Shown here: positions 9,084-18,073 of the stretch, piece by piece
Position numbering within the stretch: position 1 is the stretch's first letter
Layout: each line of letters begins with the position of its first letter
Origin: Butyricimonas paravirosa
GTDB taxonomy: Bacteria; Bacteroidota; Bacteroidia; Bacteroidales; Marinifilaceae
Assembly: GCF_032878955.1 (NCBI RefSeq)
Contig: NZ_CP043839.1
Location: forward strand, 1,364,001 to 1,428,000
Length of the DNA stretch: 64,000 nt
Direction of reading: 5' to 3'
Made by a program: the position numbers and the translations under genes
The notes under the pieces: model-generated
What the model saw: the letters and a program-made list of their open reading frames with translations, nothing else
Databases searched by the model: none
Told to the model about the DNA's origin: nothing

Positions 9084-11111
9084 TTACTTTCCGGCACGAG
9101 CTTTATACTCTTTCAAACCGTCTTGCAAGAATTTCACGAAAGCATCCCGATCTTTATTATAACCTCTAGCGGGTTGTAATACATGCGGTTTCAATACTTT
9201 CTCGTTACCTTTACGGCTATCTAACAAGATATAGTTCGGTTGAGCGTTCGACTCGAATTGCTTGATCTGGAAGTCTGTATTCTTCTTTCCAAGCGTGTTT
9301 TTCTTCTTTCCGTCATACTCTGACACGTAAACCTCTTCTGCTGGTAATTTAGTCTTATCGTCCACGTAAAGAGCCACGATAATATAATCATTCTTCAACA
9401 TTTCAAGCACACGAGGATCAGACCAAACGCTTTGTTCCATCTCACGACAGTTCACACAACCGTGACCGGTGAAATCAATGAACAAGGGTTTATCTTGAGC
9501 TTGTGCGGCTTTCAATGCCTGATCATAATCGAAATAACCATCCAACCCGTGGGGCAAGTGCAAGAAATCAGAGTATTTTACAGGTTCGTTGGATGCGGCA
9601 CTAGCGGCACCTTGTGTTCCACCTACCTGCACGCCACTCTTCATGATCTCTTTCGCATTGTCACGCACGATACGGTTAATATCGAAGTCAATCGTTTCTT
9701 GTGGCGGGAAATATCCGGCCAAAGCTTTCAACGGTGCCCCGAACATACCCGGGATCAAATAGATCACGAATGACATGGTAATAATAATCATCACCAAACG
9801 AGGTACTCCGATATATGGTAAATCGCTATCGTGAGCGAATTTGATTTTACCCATCAAGTACAATGCTTGTAACGTGAACACGGCTACCCAGATAGCGATG
9901 TAAACCTCACGGTCTAACAATCCCCAGTGGTAAGTCTGGTCTGCTACCATCAAGAACTTGAATCCAAGGGCAACCTCCACGAATCCTAATACAACTTTCA
10001 CCGCATTTAACCAACCTCCTGATTTCGGTAGATTGCTTAATTTTGAAGGGAAGAAAGAGAAGAATCCGAAAGGCAATGCCACGGCGATAGAGAATCCTAA
10101 CATACCGATGATCGGGCGTAATACAGATCCGCGTGCAGCCTCTACCAACACGGTTCCCACGATCGGGGCGGTACAAGAGAATGACACCAATACCAACGTG
10201 AATGCCATGAAGAAAGCTCCGATGTAACCACCTTTATCAGCTTGTTTGTCCGATTTATTTACCAACCAAGACGGCAACACGATCTCGAACGCTCCAAAGA
10301 AAGATGCAGCGAAGATCATGAATATAATGAAGAAACAAATATTAGGCAGCCAGTTCGTACTCAACCAGTTAATGAATCCCGGTCCTAACAAGAACGAAAT
10401 GATCAATCCTAAAGCGGTATAGATACCAACGATAGACAAGGCGAAGAAAATAGCTTTTGCCTTTGCTTTTGCTTTATTACTATCCCCATGCATGAAGAAT
10501 GACACCGTCATCGGGATCATCGGGAACACGCAAGGCATCACAACTGCCAGTAATCCACTACCAAAAGCCACCCAGAAGAACAGCCACAAGGAATCATCCT
10601 CGGTTGCATCCTTCGTTTCATCGGCAGCAGCAACAGTAGCTTTATCGGCACCTTTGTTACCCAACTCGATCGCGAAATCCTTCTCCCCCGGCACACAAGC
10701 ACCTTCCTGACAAGCCTGGAATTCAACGCTTCCTTTCACGGTAGTAATGGAAGGATCGGTAACTTTGATCTTTTGGGTTATGGTGTAATTATTTGAATAA
10801 TACCACACATCGACTCCGAAAACATCATCATGCTTTTTACTTGGTTCACTCTCCTCGGCCGTACCCACTAATTCGATTCCCTCTCCCACTTTCTCAATGG
10901 TAATTGATGTAGGCATGGGACCACCTGCCGGGGTTGACATGGAGTAAACCGTCCACCCGGGTTGAATGGTTGCTTTAAAGGTTAAAGCGTATTCGTTATC
11001 CCCGGTTTTCTTCTGTGAAAACGTCCAACTTGTCGGGTCAGACATTTGAGCGAAAACCGAAAAGGTTCCCACGAACAACGTAAAGATCAACGTCAATAGT
11101 CTCTTTTTCAT
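9084..11111 (-). CDS. DsbD-like protein-disulfide reductase (thiol:disulfide interchange)
   Basis: A 675-residue inner-membrane protein that carries electrons from cytoplasmic thioredoxin to periplasmic thiols. It has a signal peptide (residues 1-21), an N-terminal DsbD-alpha-like beta domain (about 25-150, with a Cys pair in FQACQEGACVPG), and a CcdA-like membrane core (about 175-480). The core carries the cysteines of VVMPCVFPMIPMTV and VSFSCTAPIVGTV. The C-terminal thioredoxin-like domain has the CVNC site at C552 and C555. It would supply reducing power to exported thioredoxins; two TlpA-like lipoproteins are encoded elsewhere in the window. It appears monocistronic. Confidence 0.92.
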   Translation of the reverse strand: MKKRLLTLIFTLFVGTFSVFAQMSDPTSWTFSQKKTGDNEYALTFKATIQPGWTVYSMSTPAGGPMPTSITIEKVGEGIELVGTAEESEPSKKHDDVFGVDVWYYSNNYTITQKIKVTDPSITTVKGSVEFQACQEGACVPGEKDFAIELGNKGADKATVAAADETKDATEDDSLWLFFWVAFGSGLLAVVMPCVFPMIPMTVSFFMHGDSNKAKAKAKAIFFALSIVGIYTALGLIISFLLGPGFINWLSTNWLPNICFFIIFMIFAASFFGAFEIVLPSWLVNKSDKQADKGGYIGAFFMAFTLVLVSFSCTAPIVGTVLVEAARGSVLRPIIGMLGFSIAVALPFGFFSFFPSKLSNLPKSGGWLNAVKVVLGFVEVALGFKFLMVADQTYHWGLLDREVYIAIWVAVFTLQALYLMGKIKFAHDSDLPYIGVPRLVMIIITMSFVIYLIPGMFGAPLKALAGYFPPQETIDFDINRIVRDNAKEIMKSGVQVGGTQGAASAASNEPVKYSDFLHLPHGLDGYFDYDQALKAAQAQDKPLFIDFTGHGCVNCREMEQSVWSDPRVLEMLKNDYIIVALYVDDKTKLPAEEVYVSEYDGKKKNTLGKKNTDFQIKQFESNAQPNYILLDSRKGNEKVLKPHVLQPARGYNKDRDAFVKFLQDGLKEYKARAGK

Positions 11112-11272
11112 AAAAAATTATTTAATAAAACATCAATTTGCATGCTTCTCGAAATCGTATGCATTATCACACAGTGGACGCAAAAGTACCATATAATTTG
11201 TTCTCACACAAATTCATGGTACTATTTTAACATCGTTTTAAGATGGAATGACGAAACTGTAAGTAAAAACAC

Positions 11273-12820
11273 CTACTCAGGTTCTATTTCTCTATTAAAA
11301 CGATTAAAAAACTTATATTCGTAAATATAAAAAGAGGGTACTCCGACCACCTTTAAATGGATATGGTGCTTGAAAGCCCACTTCCTACGCAAAGACCAGA
11401 AACCTTTTTTCAAATACGCCTCCACAAAGGGGTGTACTTTCAATACCAGATTCTTGATTTTCTTCTCCTCGACCAAGAACTCAAGCTGGTCTTCAATCTT
11501 ATCAATCACTAAAACAGCTGCATCTGCTTTACCGGTTCCATGACACACGGGACAAGTCTCCGTGGTCGTCACGGTCATTTCCGGACGTACCCGCTGGCGC
11601 GTGATTTGCATTAATCCGAATTTACTCAGAGGGAGTATGGTATGCTTGGCACGATCGAGTTCCATTGCCGAACGCATCTTATCGAACAACTTCTGGCGGT
11701 TTTCCGCTTGTTGCATGTCAATAAAGTCGATCACGATAATACCTCCCATGTCTCGCAATTGTAACTGACGAGCCACCTCGTCGGCAGCAGCCAAGTTTAC
11801 TTCCAGGGCATTTGATTCCTGATCGTCGCCCAATTTCACACGATTTCCGCTATTCACGTCTATCACGTGAAAAGCTTCCGTATGTTCTATAATAAGGTAT
11901 GCCCCGTTTTTAAACGAAACGGTACGTCCCAGCGAAGACTTGATTTGCTTGTCCACCCCAAAATGATCGAAGATCGGTACCTCGGTTGACACAAATTTAA
12001 CGATACCTTCTTTCTCCGGAGCTATCGTGCTGATATAACGCTTAATTTCTTTACTCAATGCTAAATCATTCACATAAATGTTCTCGAACGAGGGATTCAA
12101 TATATCCCGGAGAATAACGCTGGTTCGGTCAATCTCTCCCAAAATCAGCTTGGGAGGCTCTATATCCCGAAGATGTTTGAACGCGGTCTCGAAACGTTCA
12201 ACAAGTTCTGTTAATTCACTGTCAAATAGCTCGGCATTCTTGCCTTCAGCGACAGTTCTCACGATCACCCCGAAATTCTTGGGGCGTATACTTTCAATCA
12301 GTCTTTTCAAACGCTTCCGTTCTTCGACCGATTTTATCTTTTGTGACACGGATACCTTTTCCGAGAAAGGCATCAGAACTAGGTGGCGCCCGGCAATACT
12401 CAACTCGGAGGTCAAGCGCGGGCCCTTGGTGGAAATAGGTTCTTTCGCAACCTGCACGGCAACATATTGGCCGACAGAAAGCACGTCCCCGATCTTCCCG
12501 TTTTTACTGATTTCCGGCTCCAGTTTTAACTTGGCTACAGGCATCCCCTTCCGGGCTATACATTGCTTTATATAGCTATCCAAAGAATAAAACTGGGGAC
12601 TGAGATCAAGGTAATGCAGGAAGGCATCCTTTTCATAGCCGACATTAACGAAAGCGGCATTCAAACCGGGCATGATTTTCTTCACTTTCCCGTAATAGAT
12701 GTCACCTACCGCAAATTTAACGCTAGTCTTCTCCGTTGTCAACTCTACCAACCGCTTGTCCTTTAACAAGGCGATTACTACTTCTTCCGCTTTTACATCT
12801 ATGACTAACTCAGTATTCAC
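11273..12820 (-). CDS. rng: Ribonuclease G/E family endoribonuclease
   Basis: A 5'-end-dependent endoribonuclease of the RNase G size class, used in rRNA maturation and mRNA decay. It shows an S1-type RNA-binding domain near the N-terminus (VGDIYYGKVKKIMPGLNAAFVNVG). The catalytic core includes IIEHTEAFHVIDVNSG and MGGIIVIDFIDM, with the two metal-binding Asp positions of the family. The CPVCHGTG zinc-link motif is also present. The frame extends to a TTG at 12847. The GTG at 12820 (NTELVIDV) is preferred because it matches family N-termini and because a strong hairpin sits only four bases before the TTG. Confidence 0.9.
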   Translation of the reverse strand: MNTELVIDVKAEEVVIALLKDKRLVELTTEKTSVKFAVGDIYYGKVKKIMPGLNAAFVNVGYEKDAFLHYLDLSPQFYSLDSYIKQCIARKGMPVAKLKLEPEISKNGKIGDVLSVGQYVAVQVAKEPISTKGPRLTSELSIAGRHLVLMPFSEKVSVSQKIKSVEERKRLKRLIESIRPKNFGVIVRTVAEGKNAELFDSELTELVERFETAFKHLRDIEPPKLILGEIDRTSVILRDILNPSFENIYVNDLALSKEIKRYISTIAPEKEGIVKFVSTEVPIFDHFGVDKQIKSSLGRTVSFKNGAYLIIEHTEAFHVIDVNSGNRVKLGDDQESNALEVNLAAADEVARQLQLRDMGGIIVIDFIDMQQAENRQKLFDKMRSAMELDRAKHTILPLSKFGLMQITRQRVRPEMTVTTTETCPVCHGTGKADAAVLVIDKIEDQLEFLVEEKKIKNLVLKVHPFVEAYLKKGFWSLRRKWAFKHHIHLKVVGVPSFYIYEYKFFNRFNREIEPE

Positions 12821-12850
12821 TACCTGATCAATTAATGTATTAATCAAAAT

Positions 12851-12877
12851 AAACCTAAAGGCATAGCCCTTAGGTTT
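12851..12877 (-). terminator. Strong hairpin between the bL38 gene and rng
   Basis: AAACCTAA at 12851-12858 pairs with TTAGGTTT at 12870-12877, with GGC/GCC added inside and a 3-base loop, giving about 11 pairs with single bulges. On the minus strand it follows the bL38 stop and is trailed by a modest T-rich stretch. It can act as a terminator or attenuator that limits read-through from HU-bL38 into rng. Confidence 0.7.
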
Positions 12878-12902
12878 ATAATCTCTAACTCACAAACGAT
12901 GA

Positions 12903-12992
12903 CTACTTCTTTTTGTGTCTGTTCTTTCTCAGTCTCTTTTTCCGTTTGTGAGTGGCCATCTTATGTCTCTTTCTTTTCTTTCCGCTTGGCAT
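12903..12992 (-). CDS. Small basic ribosomal protein bL38 (29 residues; COX24/AURKAIP1-like)
   Basis: A 29-residue, highly basic protein starting MPSGKKRKRHKMATHKRK and ending NRHKKK. It matches the short Bacteroidota protein found on the large ribosomal subunit of Flavobacterium johnsoniae and named bL38. The start is fixed by an unusually good Shine-Dalgarno sequence 7 bases upstream. It follows the HU gene by 15 bases, so the two are probably co-transcribed. Gene finders often miss it because of its size. Confidence 0.87.
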   Translation of the reverse strand: MPSGKKRKRHKMATHKRKKRLRKNRHKKK

Positions 12993-12999
12993 AATTTCA

Positions 13000-13007
13000 C
13001 TCCTTTC
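13000..13007 (-). promoter_or_regulatory. Strong Shine-Dalgarno site for the bL38 gene
   Basis: GAAAGGAG sits 7 bases before the bL38 ATG. Bacteroidota ribosomes hide their anti-Shine-Dalgarno sequence and most of their genes lack such a site, so one this good on a ribosomal-protein gene is notable. Confidence 0.7.
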
Positions 13008-13292
13008 TTATTTTACTTGATCTTTCACCTGATTGACGAAACTCTTCGAAGGCTTGAACGAAGGAATAAAGTGTTCAGGAATCTTGATCGTTACATTTTT
13101 AGAAATATTACGAGCGGTTTTCTCAGCTCTCTTTTTCACTACAAAACTTCCAAAACCTCTTAAATATACATTTTTTCCATCAATCACAGAACCTTTTATT
13201 GCTTCCATAAAAGCTTCAACTGTAGTTTGTACCGCAGCTTTCTCGATACCAGTGGTTCTTGAAATTTCATTCACGATGTCCGCCTTTGTCAT
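13008..13292 (-). CDS. HU/IHF-family nucleoid DNA-binding protein
   Basis: A small DNA-bending protein of 94 residues. The family pattern is clear: MTKADIVNEISRTTGIEKAAV forms the helical dimer core in two parts, then NVYLRGFGSFVVKKRAEKTARN leads into the beta-arm. The terminal region IPSFKPSKSFVNQVK follows. The ATG at 13292 gives the standard N-terminus; an in-frame ATG at 13316 would add eight residues. It heads a probable two-gene unit with bL38. Confidence 0.93.
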   Translation of the reverse strand: MTKADIVNEISRTTGIEKAAVQTTVEAFMEAIKGSVIDGKNVYLRGFGSFVVKKRAEKTARNISKNVTIKIPEHFIPSFKPSKSFVNQVKDQVK

Positions 13293-13632
13293 TTTCTTTA
13301 AGTATTTAGTATTCAATATTATATTTCATTTCTTCTAAATTTCAGACTGCAAATATATATCTTTTCCACAAACAATGAAACAAACTACCGCATTTTTGTC
13401 AATATTTTTTGTGTTCTATATCTTTAATTGTCAACATCGGACACATCCCTGCACCACTTTTTCCAACAAGCCTTTACCTTGCCTGTACCTCATTTAAACT
13501 GGTAACAACAAAGTTATTACTTTCAATGATCGGGAATAAATCACGAATCATAACAAGATGGCATTGGGATTATTTTTTTTCTCCGAAATTATTCCGTAAT
13601 TTGTGACAAATTTTAATCCATACATATTATAC
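13293..13632. other. Divergent intergenic region between HU and ssb
   Basis: This 340-base stretch has no supportable gene. It holds the promoters of both flanking genes. On the minus strand TATATTTG at 13357-13350 is an exact TAnnTTTG box for HU, leaving about 50 bases of leader. On the plus strand GTAATTTGTGAC near 13591-13602 is a near match that could serve ssb. The rest is AT-rich without strong repeats. Confidence 0.5.
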
Positions 13633-14046
13633 ATGGTAAACAAAGTTATTCTTATCGGTAATGTCGGGGCTGACCCGGACGTAAAATATCTCGAAGGAGG
13701 TGTTGCCGTGGCAAGATTCAGCCTTGCTACGTCGGAGGTGTACAATAATAAAAACGGAGAACGTGTAACTCAAACCGAATGGCACAATATCGTTCTCTGG
13801 CGGAATCTGGCTCAAATAGCCGAAAAATACGTTCGCAAGGGGATGATGCTTTACATCGAGGGACGTATCAGAACCCGTTCATGGGACGACCAAAACGGGG
13901 TGAAAAGATACACGACCGAGATTTACGGGGATAATTTCCAGATGCTATCCCGCAAACAGGATAACGGGGATAAACCTCAAGACACGCACATGCCACAAGC
14001 ACCCGATTTAAGCGGTGGTGACGACAGTGACGATCTCCCGTTCTGA
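13633..14046 (+). CDS. ssb: Single-stranded DNA-binding protein
   Basis: Binds and protects single-stranded DNA in replication and repair. It has the OB fold (MVNKVILIGNVGADPDVKYL, then TEWHNIVLWRNLAQIAEKYV and LYIEGRIRTRSW). A disordered acidic tail ends in DSDDLPF, the tip that binds partner proteins. The start is set at MVNKV; an upstream in-frame ATG at 13603 would add ten residues outside the family pattern. GldE follows 158 bases downstream on the same strand. Confidence 0.95.
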   Translation: MVNKVILIGNVGADPDVKYLEGGVAVARFSLATSEVYNNKNGERVTQTEWHNIVLWRNLAQIAEKYVRKGMMLYIEGRIRTRSWDDQNGVKRYTTEIYGDNFQMLSRKQDNGDKPQDTHMPQAPDLSGGDDSDDLPF

Positions 14047-14160
14047 AAGATAAAAGCTAAAAATTAAAAACTAAAAGTTTGAAGTAAACGATTTCGAACA
14101 AGGAAATCAGGCTTTAAACGATTAGTTTTTAGTTTTTATCTTTTATCTTTTAGTTTTTCT
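14047..14160. repeat. AT-rich imperfect inverted repeat between ssb and gldE
   Basis: The left arm (about 14047-14077) is built from words like AAAGATAAAAGC and AAAACTAAAAG. The right arm (about 14123-14158) is built from their complements, such as TTAGTTTTTAG and TATCTTTTATC. A GC-richer centre of about 45 bases separates them. It may act as a terminator for ssb and resembles the TCTAAAATC-type spacers elsewhere in the window. Confidence 0.5.
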
Positions 14161-14204
14161 ATGTATCTTTCGGCGATATTTAAGTTTAACCAATTATATA
14201 AATT

Positions 14205-15542
14205 TTGGACACAGATTATATTCCCCTTGCCGGGCAGATTTTTACAGGTGCATTCACCCTCATCGATTTAATTTTCGTCATTATCTTATTGCTTTTATTA
14301 TTATGCTCGGCATTAATTTCCGGTTCGGAGGTTGCCTATTTCTCACTTTCTCCTTCGCAATTAAAATACTTGGAAGACAACGGGTACGAGAAGGCCCGCA
14401 ACCTGCAACAGAAACCCAACCGACTACTCGCCACGATTTTAATATCCAACAATTTCGTGAACGTGGCCATTGTCGTGTTGTCCACCTATCTGGTAAATTC
14501 ATTATTTGATTTCTCGGCTTATCCCACGTTAGGTTTCATTATCCAAGTGATCGTGGTAACGTTCGTGATCTTACTGGCCGGAGAAATCATTCCTAAATTA
14601 TACGCCAACCGCTCCCAGTTGAACATGGTGATTTTCATGGCAGGTCCACTGACCTTCCTGTCTCACCTGTTCCGTCCGCTATCCGCCCTGTTGATCGGTT
14701 CCACCTCTATTATCAGCAAGCGCATGGATAAAAAGGATAATTTATCCATCGACCAATTATCCAAAGCCTTGGAATTAACCAAGGACACGGCAATCAACGA
14801 GGAAAAAGACATTTTGGAAGGCATTGTCCGTTTTGGTAATATTGACGCGGTTGACATCATCCGTCCCCGCATCAACGTGATCGCCATTGACGGGAGTTCA
14901 AGCTACCAACAAGTGAAAGAGATCATCACGGAACACGGTTACTCACGTATGCCCGTGTACGAGGAAAATCTGGATAACATCACGGGAATCCTCTACGTGA
15001 AGGATTTATTACAACATCTGGATGAGAAAGAGGACTTTCACTGGCAGACCTTAATTCGTCCGGCCTATTTTGTCCCGGAAACCAAAAAGATCAACGACCT
15101 GCTGGAAGAGTTCCAAACGAAAAAGGTACACTTGGCGATTGTTGTTGATGAATACGGGGGAACCTCCGGAATCGTCACGATGGAAGATATTATCGAAGAG
15201 ATCGTGGGCGACATTAATGACGAATACGACGAACAGGAAATTGTTTACACGCGGGACAAGAATGGGGCATATATTTTCGAGGCTTCCACACTGCTGAACG
15301 ATTTCTACAAAATCACGGACATAGAGGAGGATTCATTCCAAGAAGTGGAGGGAGATGCAGATACCTTGGCCGGACTGATCCTTGAAATCAAGGGGGAACT
15401 TCCTCACAAGGACGAGGTGATTACATACAAAGAACATCAATTCAAAGTACTCGAAGTTGACAACAGGCGAATCAAGAAAATTCAATACAAAAAGACCGGG
15501 CAAGTCCCTCCCTCGTCTATAACTGCCCCGCCGATAAGCTAG
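14205..15542 (+). CDS. gldE: GldE-like CNNM/CorC-family membrane protein with CBS pair
   Basis: A 445-residue membrane protein. It has an N-terminal DUF21/CNNM membrane domain with several helices (about 15-190, with SALISGSEVAYFSLSPSQL), a CBS-domain pair (about 215-345, with GYSRMPVYEENLDNITGIL and LAIVVDEYGGTSGIVTMED) and a C-terminal CorC/HlyC domain. Family members act in divalent-ion transport. The form found beside ssb in Bacteroidota is called GldE and is linked to gliding and type IX secretion in gliders; in a gut species the role is unclear. The start is TTG. Its 3' end lies inside a long inverted repeat. Confidence 0.85.
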   Translation: MDTDYIPLAGQIFTGAFTLIDLIFVIILLLLLLCSALISGSEVAYFSLSPSQLKYLEDNGYEKARNLQQKPNRLLATILISNNFVNVAIVVLSTYLVNSLFDFSAYPTLGFIIQVIVVTFVILLAGEIIPKLYANRSQLNMVIFMAGPLTFLSHLFRPLSALLIGSTSIISKRMDKKDNLSIDQLSKALELTKDTAINEEKDILEGIVRFGNIDAVDIIRPRINVIAIDGSSSYQQVKEIITEHGYSRMPVYEENLDNITGILYVKDLLQHLDEKEDFHWQTLIRPAYFVPETKKINDLLEEFQTKKVHLAIVVDEYGGTSGIVTMEDIIEEIVGDINDEYDEQEIVYTRDKNGAYIFEASTLLNDFYKITDIEEDSFQEVEGDADTLAGLILEIKGELPHKDEVITYKEHQFKVLEVDNRRIKKIQYKKTGQVPPSSITAPPIS

Positions 15543-15653
15543 GACAAGTACTCTACAAATATACACCCCTTACATAGCATGAACACCGGTTCGTGTTCAT
15601 GCCATGTATATGCTATGTTCATGCTATGTTCATGAGCTAGACTATCGGCGGGG
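15526..15653. repeat. Nested inverted repeat with 11-bp tandem repeats between convergent genes
   Basis: The outer arms CCCCGCCGATA (15526-15536) and TATCGGCGGGG (15643-15653) are a perfect 11-bp pair. Inside, CATGAACAC and GTGTTCATG (about 15579-15601) form a second perfect stem. The 11-base unit ATGCTATGTTC occurs twice in tandem at 15610-15631. The left outer arm overlaps the last codons of gldE. It probably ends transcription from both sides; the repeated units also allow alternative pairings. Confidence 0.65.
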
Positions 15654-15708
15654 GAAGGGATACCCAAAGGCGGACAAAGGGACGTTCATCGAACACTTTT
15701 AATTCCCA

Positions 15709-17277
15709 CTAAAACATTGCCTTTCCATGTGCCGTGTAAGGAACATTTATTCCCAATATCTTACACAAGGTAGGTAATAAATCCGACATCGTGTAGTTCC
15801 CTTTCAAATCGGCCTTCACTCCCGCACCGTATAAATACAGGGGAACAATCGGACGCTTGGTATGCCGGAAATAAGTATCCTCCAACTCTTTCAATTCCGA
15901 AACCCAAGTCGGATGGATACAGAAAAAGACATCTCCACTACGTTTGTGAGAAAACGAATTCTGAACCAACCGATTTACCCCTTCCGGGAAGGATGTGTGC
16001 GTTAATGAATAGGCTGTCATGACTTTGGCTACCCCCTCGAACTCGATCATAAAATCAGCCACCTTATCCTGCATTTCTTTCAGATTTATCTTCTTCTGCT
16101 CGATCAGATCCCGGTTCAAATAAATTTGTCCCTGATCATAATCCGAAATCCAGTCACCCGGCCCGTAAACCAAACCCAAGTAAGACTTCAACAAGGCCAC
16201 AGATTTAAATATACTAAAATAATCAGAATTCACTTTAATCTTCCGCAAATCCTCCGGCATCAATTCCCGCATCTCGGAAAAGGTCACGAACAGCGTATAG
16301 TTTCCTTTCCCGACCCGGGTATCCAACTTACTTACCAATGCCGCAATATCCATATCCAAACGGATCAACATATCCTTCTCCTCGCTCGAATCTATCGTGA
16401 AATCCCGGGACATATAGTCTAAACAGGAAAAGTTCAAGGCCAGCAAATCCGGATCATTATCCACTCCCAACCTTTCCTCGTCAATCAATTTTTCGGCCAA
16501 CACCCGTACCAATGTATTCGCGTAAGGTGTGGCTTTCAAAACCCGGTAAGTATTATATTCCTTCTTTGCCCGGGCTATATCATAATAGAAATGATTCGTC
16601 AGGCGAATACGGGCAGCCGACTTATCCTCGTCAGACAACATCATCCATCCTTTATTCACAAAATGATCGCTCTCGACCCATGTATTATACATTCTCAACC
16701 ATTCGGGTAATTCCGAACGATAATAAGAAGAGGACACCCATTTACCCGTTTTCTCGCTGAACCAGATGGCCATATCGGCACTACTTCCCCCACTTAGAAC
16801 AGCTTCGTCACCATTCATGGCAATACTGAACACCCGGGACATGGGATTATTCCATTTCATGGCGCTCCCCAAGCTCATCGTCTGTAAATAATCGGGAGAC
16901 AAACTTTTTATACTATCCGCCTGTTGATCACCGATTTCCGTATAACGATCGGATTGAGTAGAATACTGACGTTTCCGGCGTAAACGATCGTACCACGCCC
17001 TCGACACGATCCCATGTTCCGTGGGTAACATACCCGTGTAAATCGACGCGTGATCCACCCCGGTTTGCGTGTAAAAATAGTTATAATTCATATTCACCCT
17101 GGCTCCTTGTTTCATGATCCGTTTCAAACCATTATCCGACAATTCGTTAGCATACATATCCATCCATTCCGGATAAAAATGGCTGATCACCACTCCCACT
17201 ATCAATTTCGGTTTTTCTTCCGCGAAGACACCAGATACCCAAGCCAATACACTCGCTAATAACAATAACTTTTTCAC
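15709..17277 (-). CDS. Secreted alkaline-phosphatase-superfamily enzyme (PafA/phosphodiesterase-like)
   Basis: A 522-residue exported hydrolase of the alkaline phosphatase superfamily. A signal peptide (KKLLLLASVLAWVSGVFA) is followed by the catalytic entry TQTGVDHASIYTGMLPTEHGI, where Thr of QTGVDHA is the likely nucleophile. A conserved C-terminal YLYGAGVKADLKGNYTMSDL with TAHGKAMF is typical of the PafA-like group. The GTG at 17277 starts the signal peptide neatly; the frame also runs back to a TTG at 17316. It would release phosphate or sulfate from periplasmic esters. It stands alone on its strand. Confidence 0.82.
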   Translation of the reverse strand: MKKLLLLASVLAWVSGVFAEEKPKLIVGVVISHFYPEWMDMYANELSDNGLKRIMKQGARVNMNYNYFYTQTGVDHASIYTGMLPTEHGIVSRAWYDRLRRKRQYSTQSDRYTEIGDQQADSIKSLSPDYLQTMSLGSAMKWNNPMSRVFSIAMNGDEAVLSGGSSADMAIWFSEKTGKWVSSSYYRSELPEWLRMYNTWVESDHFVNKGWMMLSDEDKSAARIRLTNHFYYDIARAKKEYNTYRVLKATPYANTLVRVLAEKLIDEERLGVDNDPDLLALNFSCLDYMSRDFTIDSSEEKDMLIRLDMDIAALVSKLDTRVGKGNYTLFVTFSEMRELMPEDLRKIKVNSDYFSIFKSVALLKSYLGLVYGPGDWISDYDQGQIYLNRDLIEQKKINLKEMQDKVADFMIEFEGVAKVMTAYSLTHTSFPEGVNRLVQNSFSHKRSGDVFFCIHPTWVSELKELEDTYFRHTKRPIVPLYLYGAGVKADLKGNYTMSDLLPTLCKILGINVPYTAHGKAMF

Positions 17278-17438
17278 GATCGTTTCTATTTTATAAATTC
17301 GTATTTCTGATCCCAAGTTTCAAATCCTCAGTATAGACACAAAAATAATCAGAATATGATAATTTACAACTTATAATTCTTTCAATTCTTAATTGTTTCG
17401 TATCTTTACGGCAAGAATCTAAAATAACCATATCCATT

Positions 17439-18062
17439 ATGACTGAGAAAAAGTGCCAGTTGACAGAAAAACTGAGGAACTATGTTTATCGCTACGGAAC
17501 TGAATTATCGGACGATAAATTGAAGAAAATGGGAACTTCTCTTGAGGAGATTAACGAGAATTTCTCAGACATGGAAGACATCGCGAAGAGTATCTTCGAG
17601 CAAGAGCGTATTGCTTTTGAAAAGATATTCAAAGAATACGATTTCGACGGATGGAACGCGATTGACATTCTACTACTGGTTGGAAACGAAATCCACCAGC
17701 GCTTTTTTAACGTGTCACCTTCTGTCAGCTACAAATTAGCCGAAGCGTTCCCGGAACTATTCGAACAGCACAAGCTGGAACGTTCCAATTTTATCTATGA
17801 AAAGATTAAAATTAACATCGAAAAGGGGATGCAACAAGGTATGTATAAAAACGACGTATCAAGTGAAATGGTTGCCCGCATGTATATTGCTAAACTGAAT
17901 GATATTCACAATCAAGAGATCTACCCTCCCGAAGTCTTTGACTTCGCTACCATTTTCAACAATTTGATTGACGGGGTAATCAAAACCATCACGAACGAGG
18001 ATGGATGGCAATATTACAAACAGCGTAAACAACTGTATAGCGTATTAAGTTTTAACAGGTAA
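17439..18062 (+). CDS. Putative TetR/AcrR-like transcriptional regulator
   Basis: A 207-residue, all-helical cytoplasmic protein. The N-terminal 60 residues have the length and helix spacing of a TetR DNA-binding domain (LRNYVYRYGTELSDDKLKKM, then a turn, FSDMEDIAKSIFEQER). The recognition-helix signature is weak, and the remainder resembles a TetR ligand domain. A TATCTTTA box near 17400 could be its promoter. It lies 11 bases before the Lrp-family gene, so the two form an operon. The family is a tentative call from pattern only. Confidence 0.5.
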   Translation: MTEKKCQLTEKLRNYVYRYGTELSDDKLKKMGTSLEEINENFSDMEDIAKSIFEQERIAFEKIFKEYDFDGWNAIDILLLVGNEIHQRFFNVSPSVSYKLAEAFPELFEQHKLERSNFIYEKIKINIEKGMQQGMYKNDVSSEMVARMYIAKLNDIHNQEIYPPEVFDFATIFNNLIDGVIKTITNEDGWQYYKQRKQLYSVLSFNR

Positions 18063-18073
18063 AAAAGAAAACA

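Noticed and set aside
13293..13632. A mutY gene expected near ssb and HU in some Bacteroidales
   Set aside because: No reading frame of that kind exists in this spacer; the gene is simply not here, and its absence from the genome cannot be judged.
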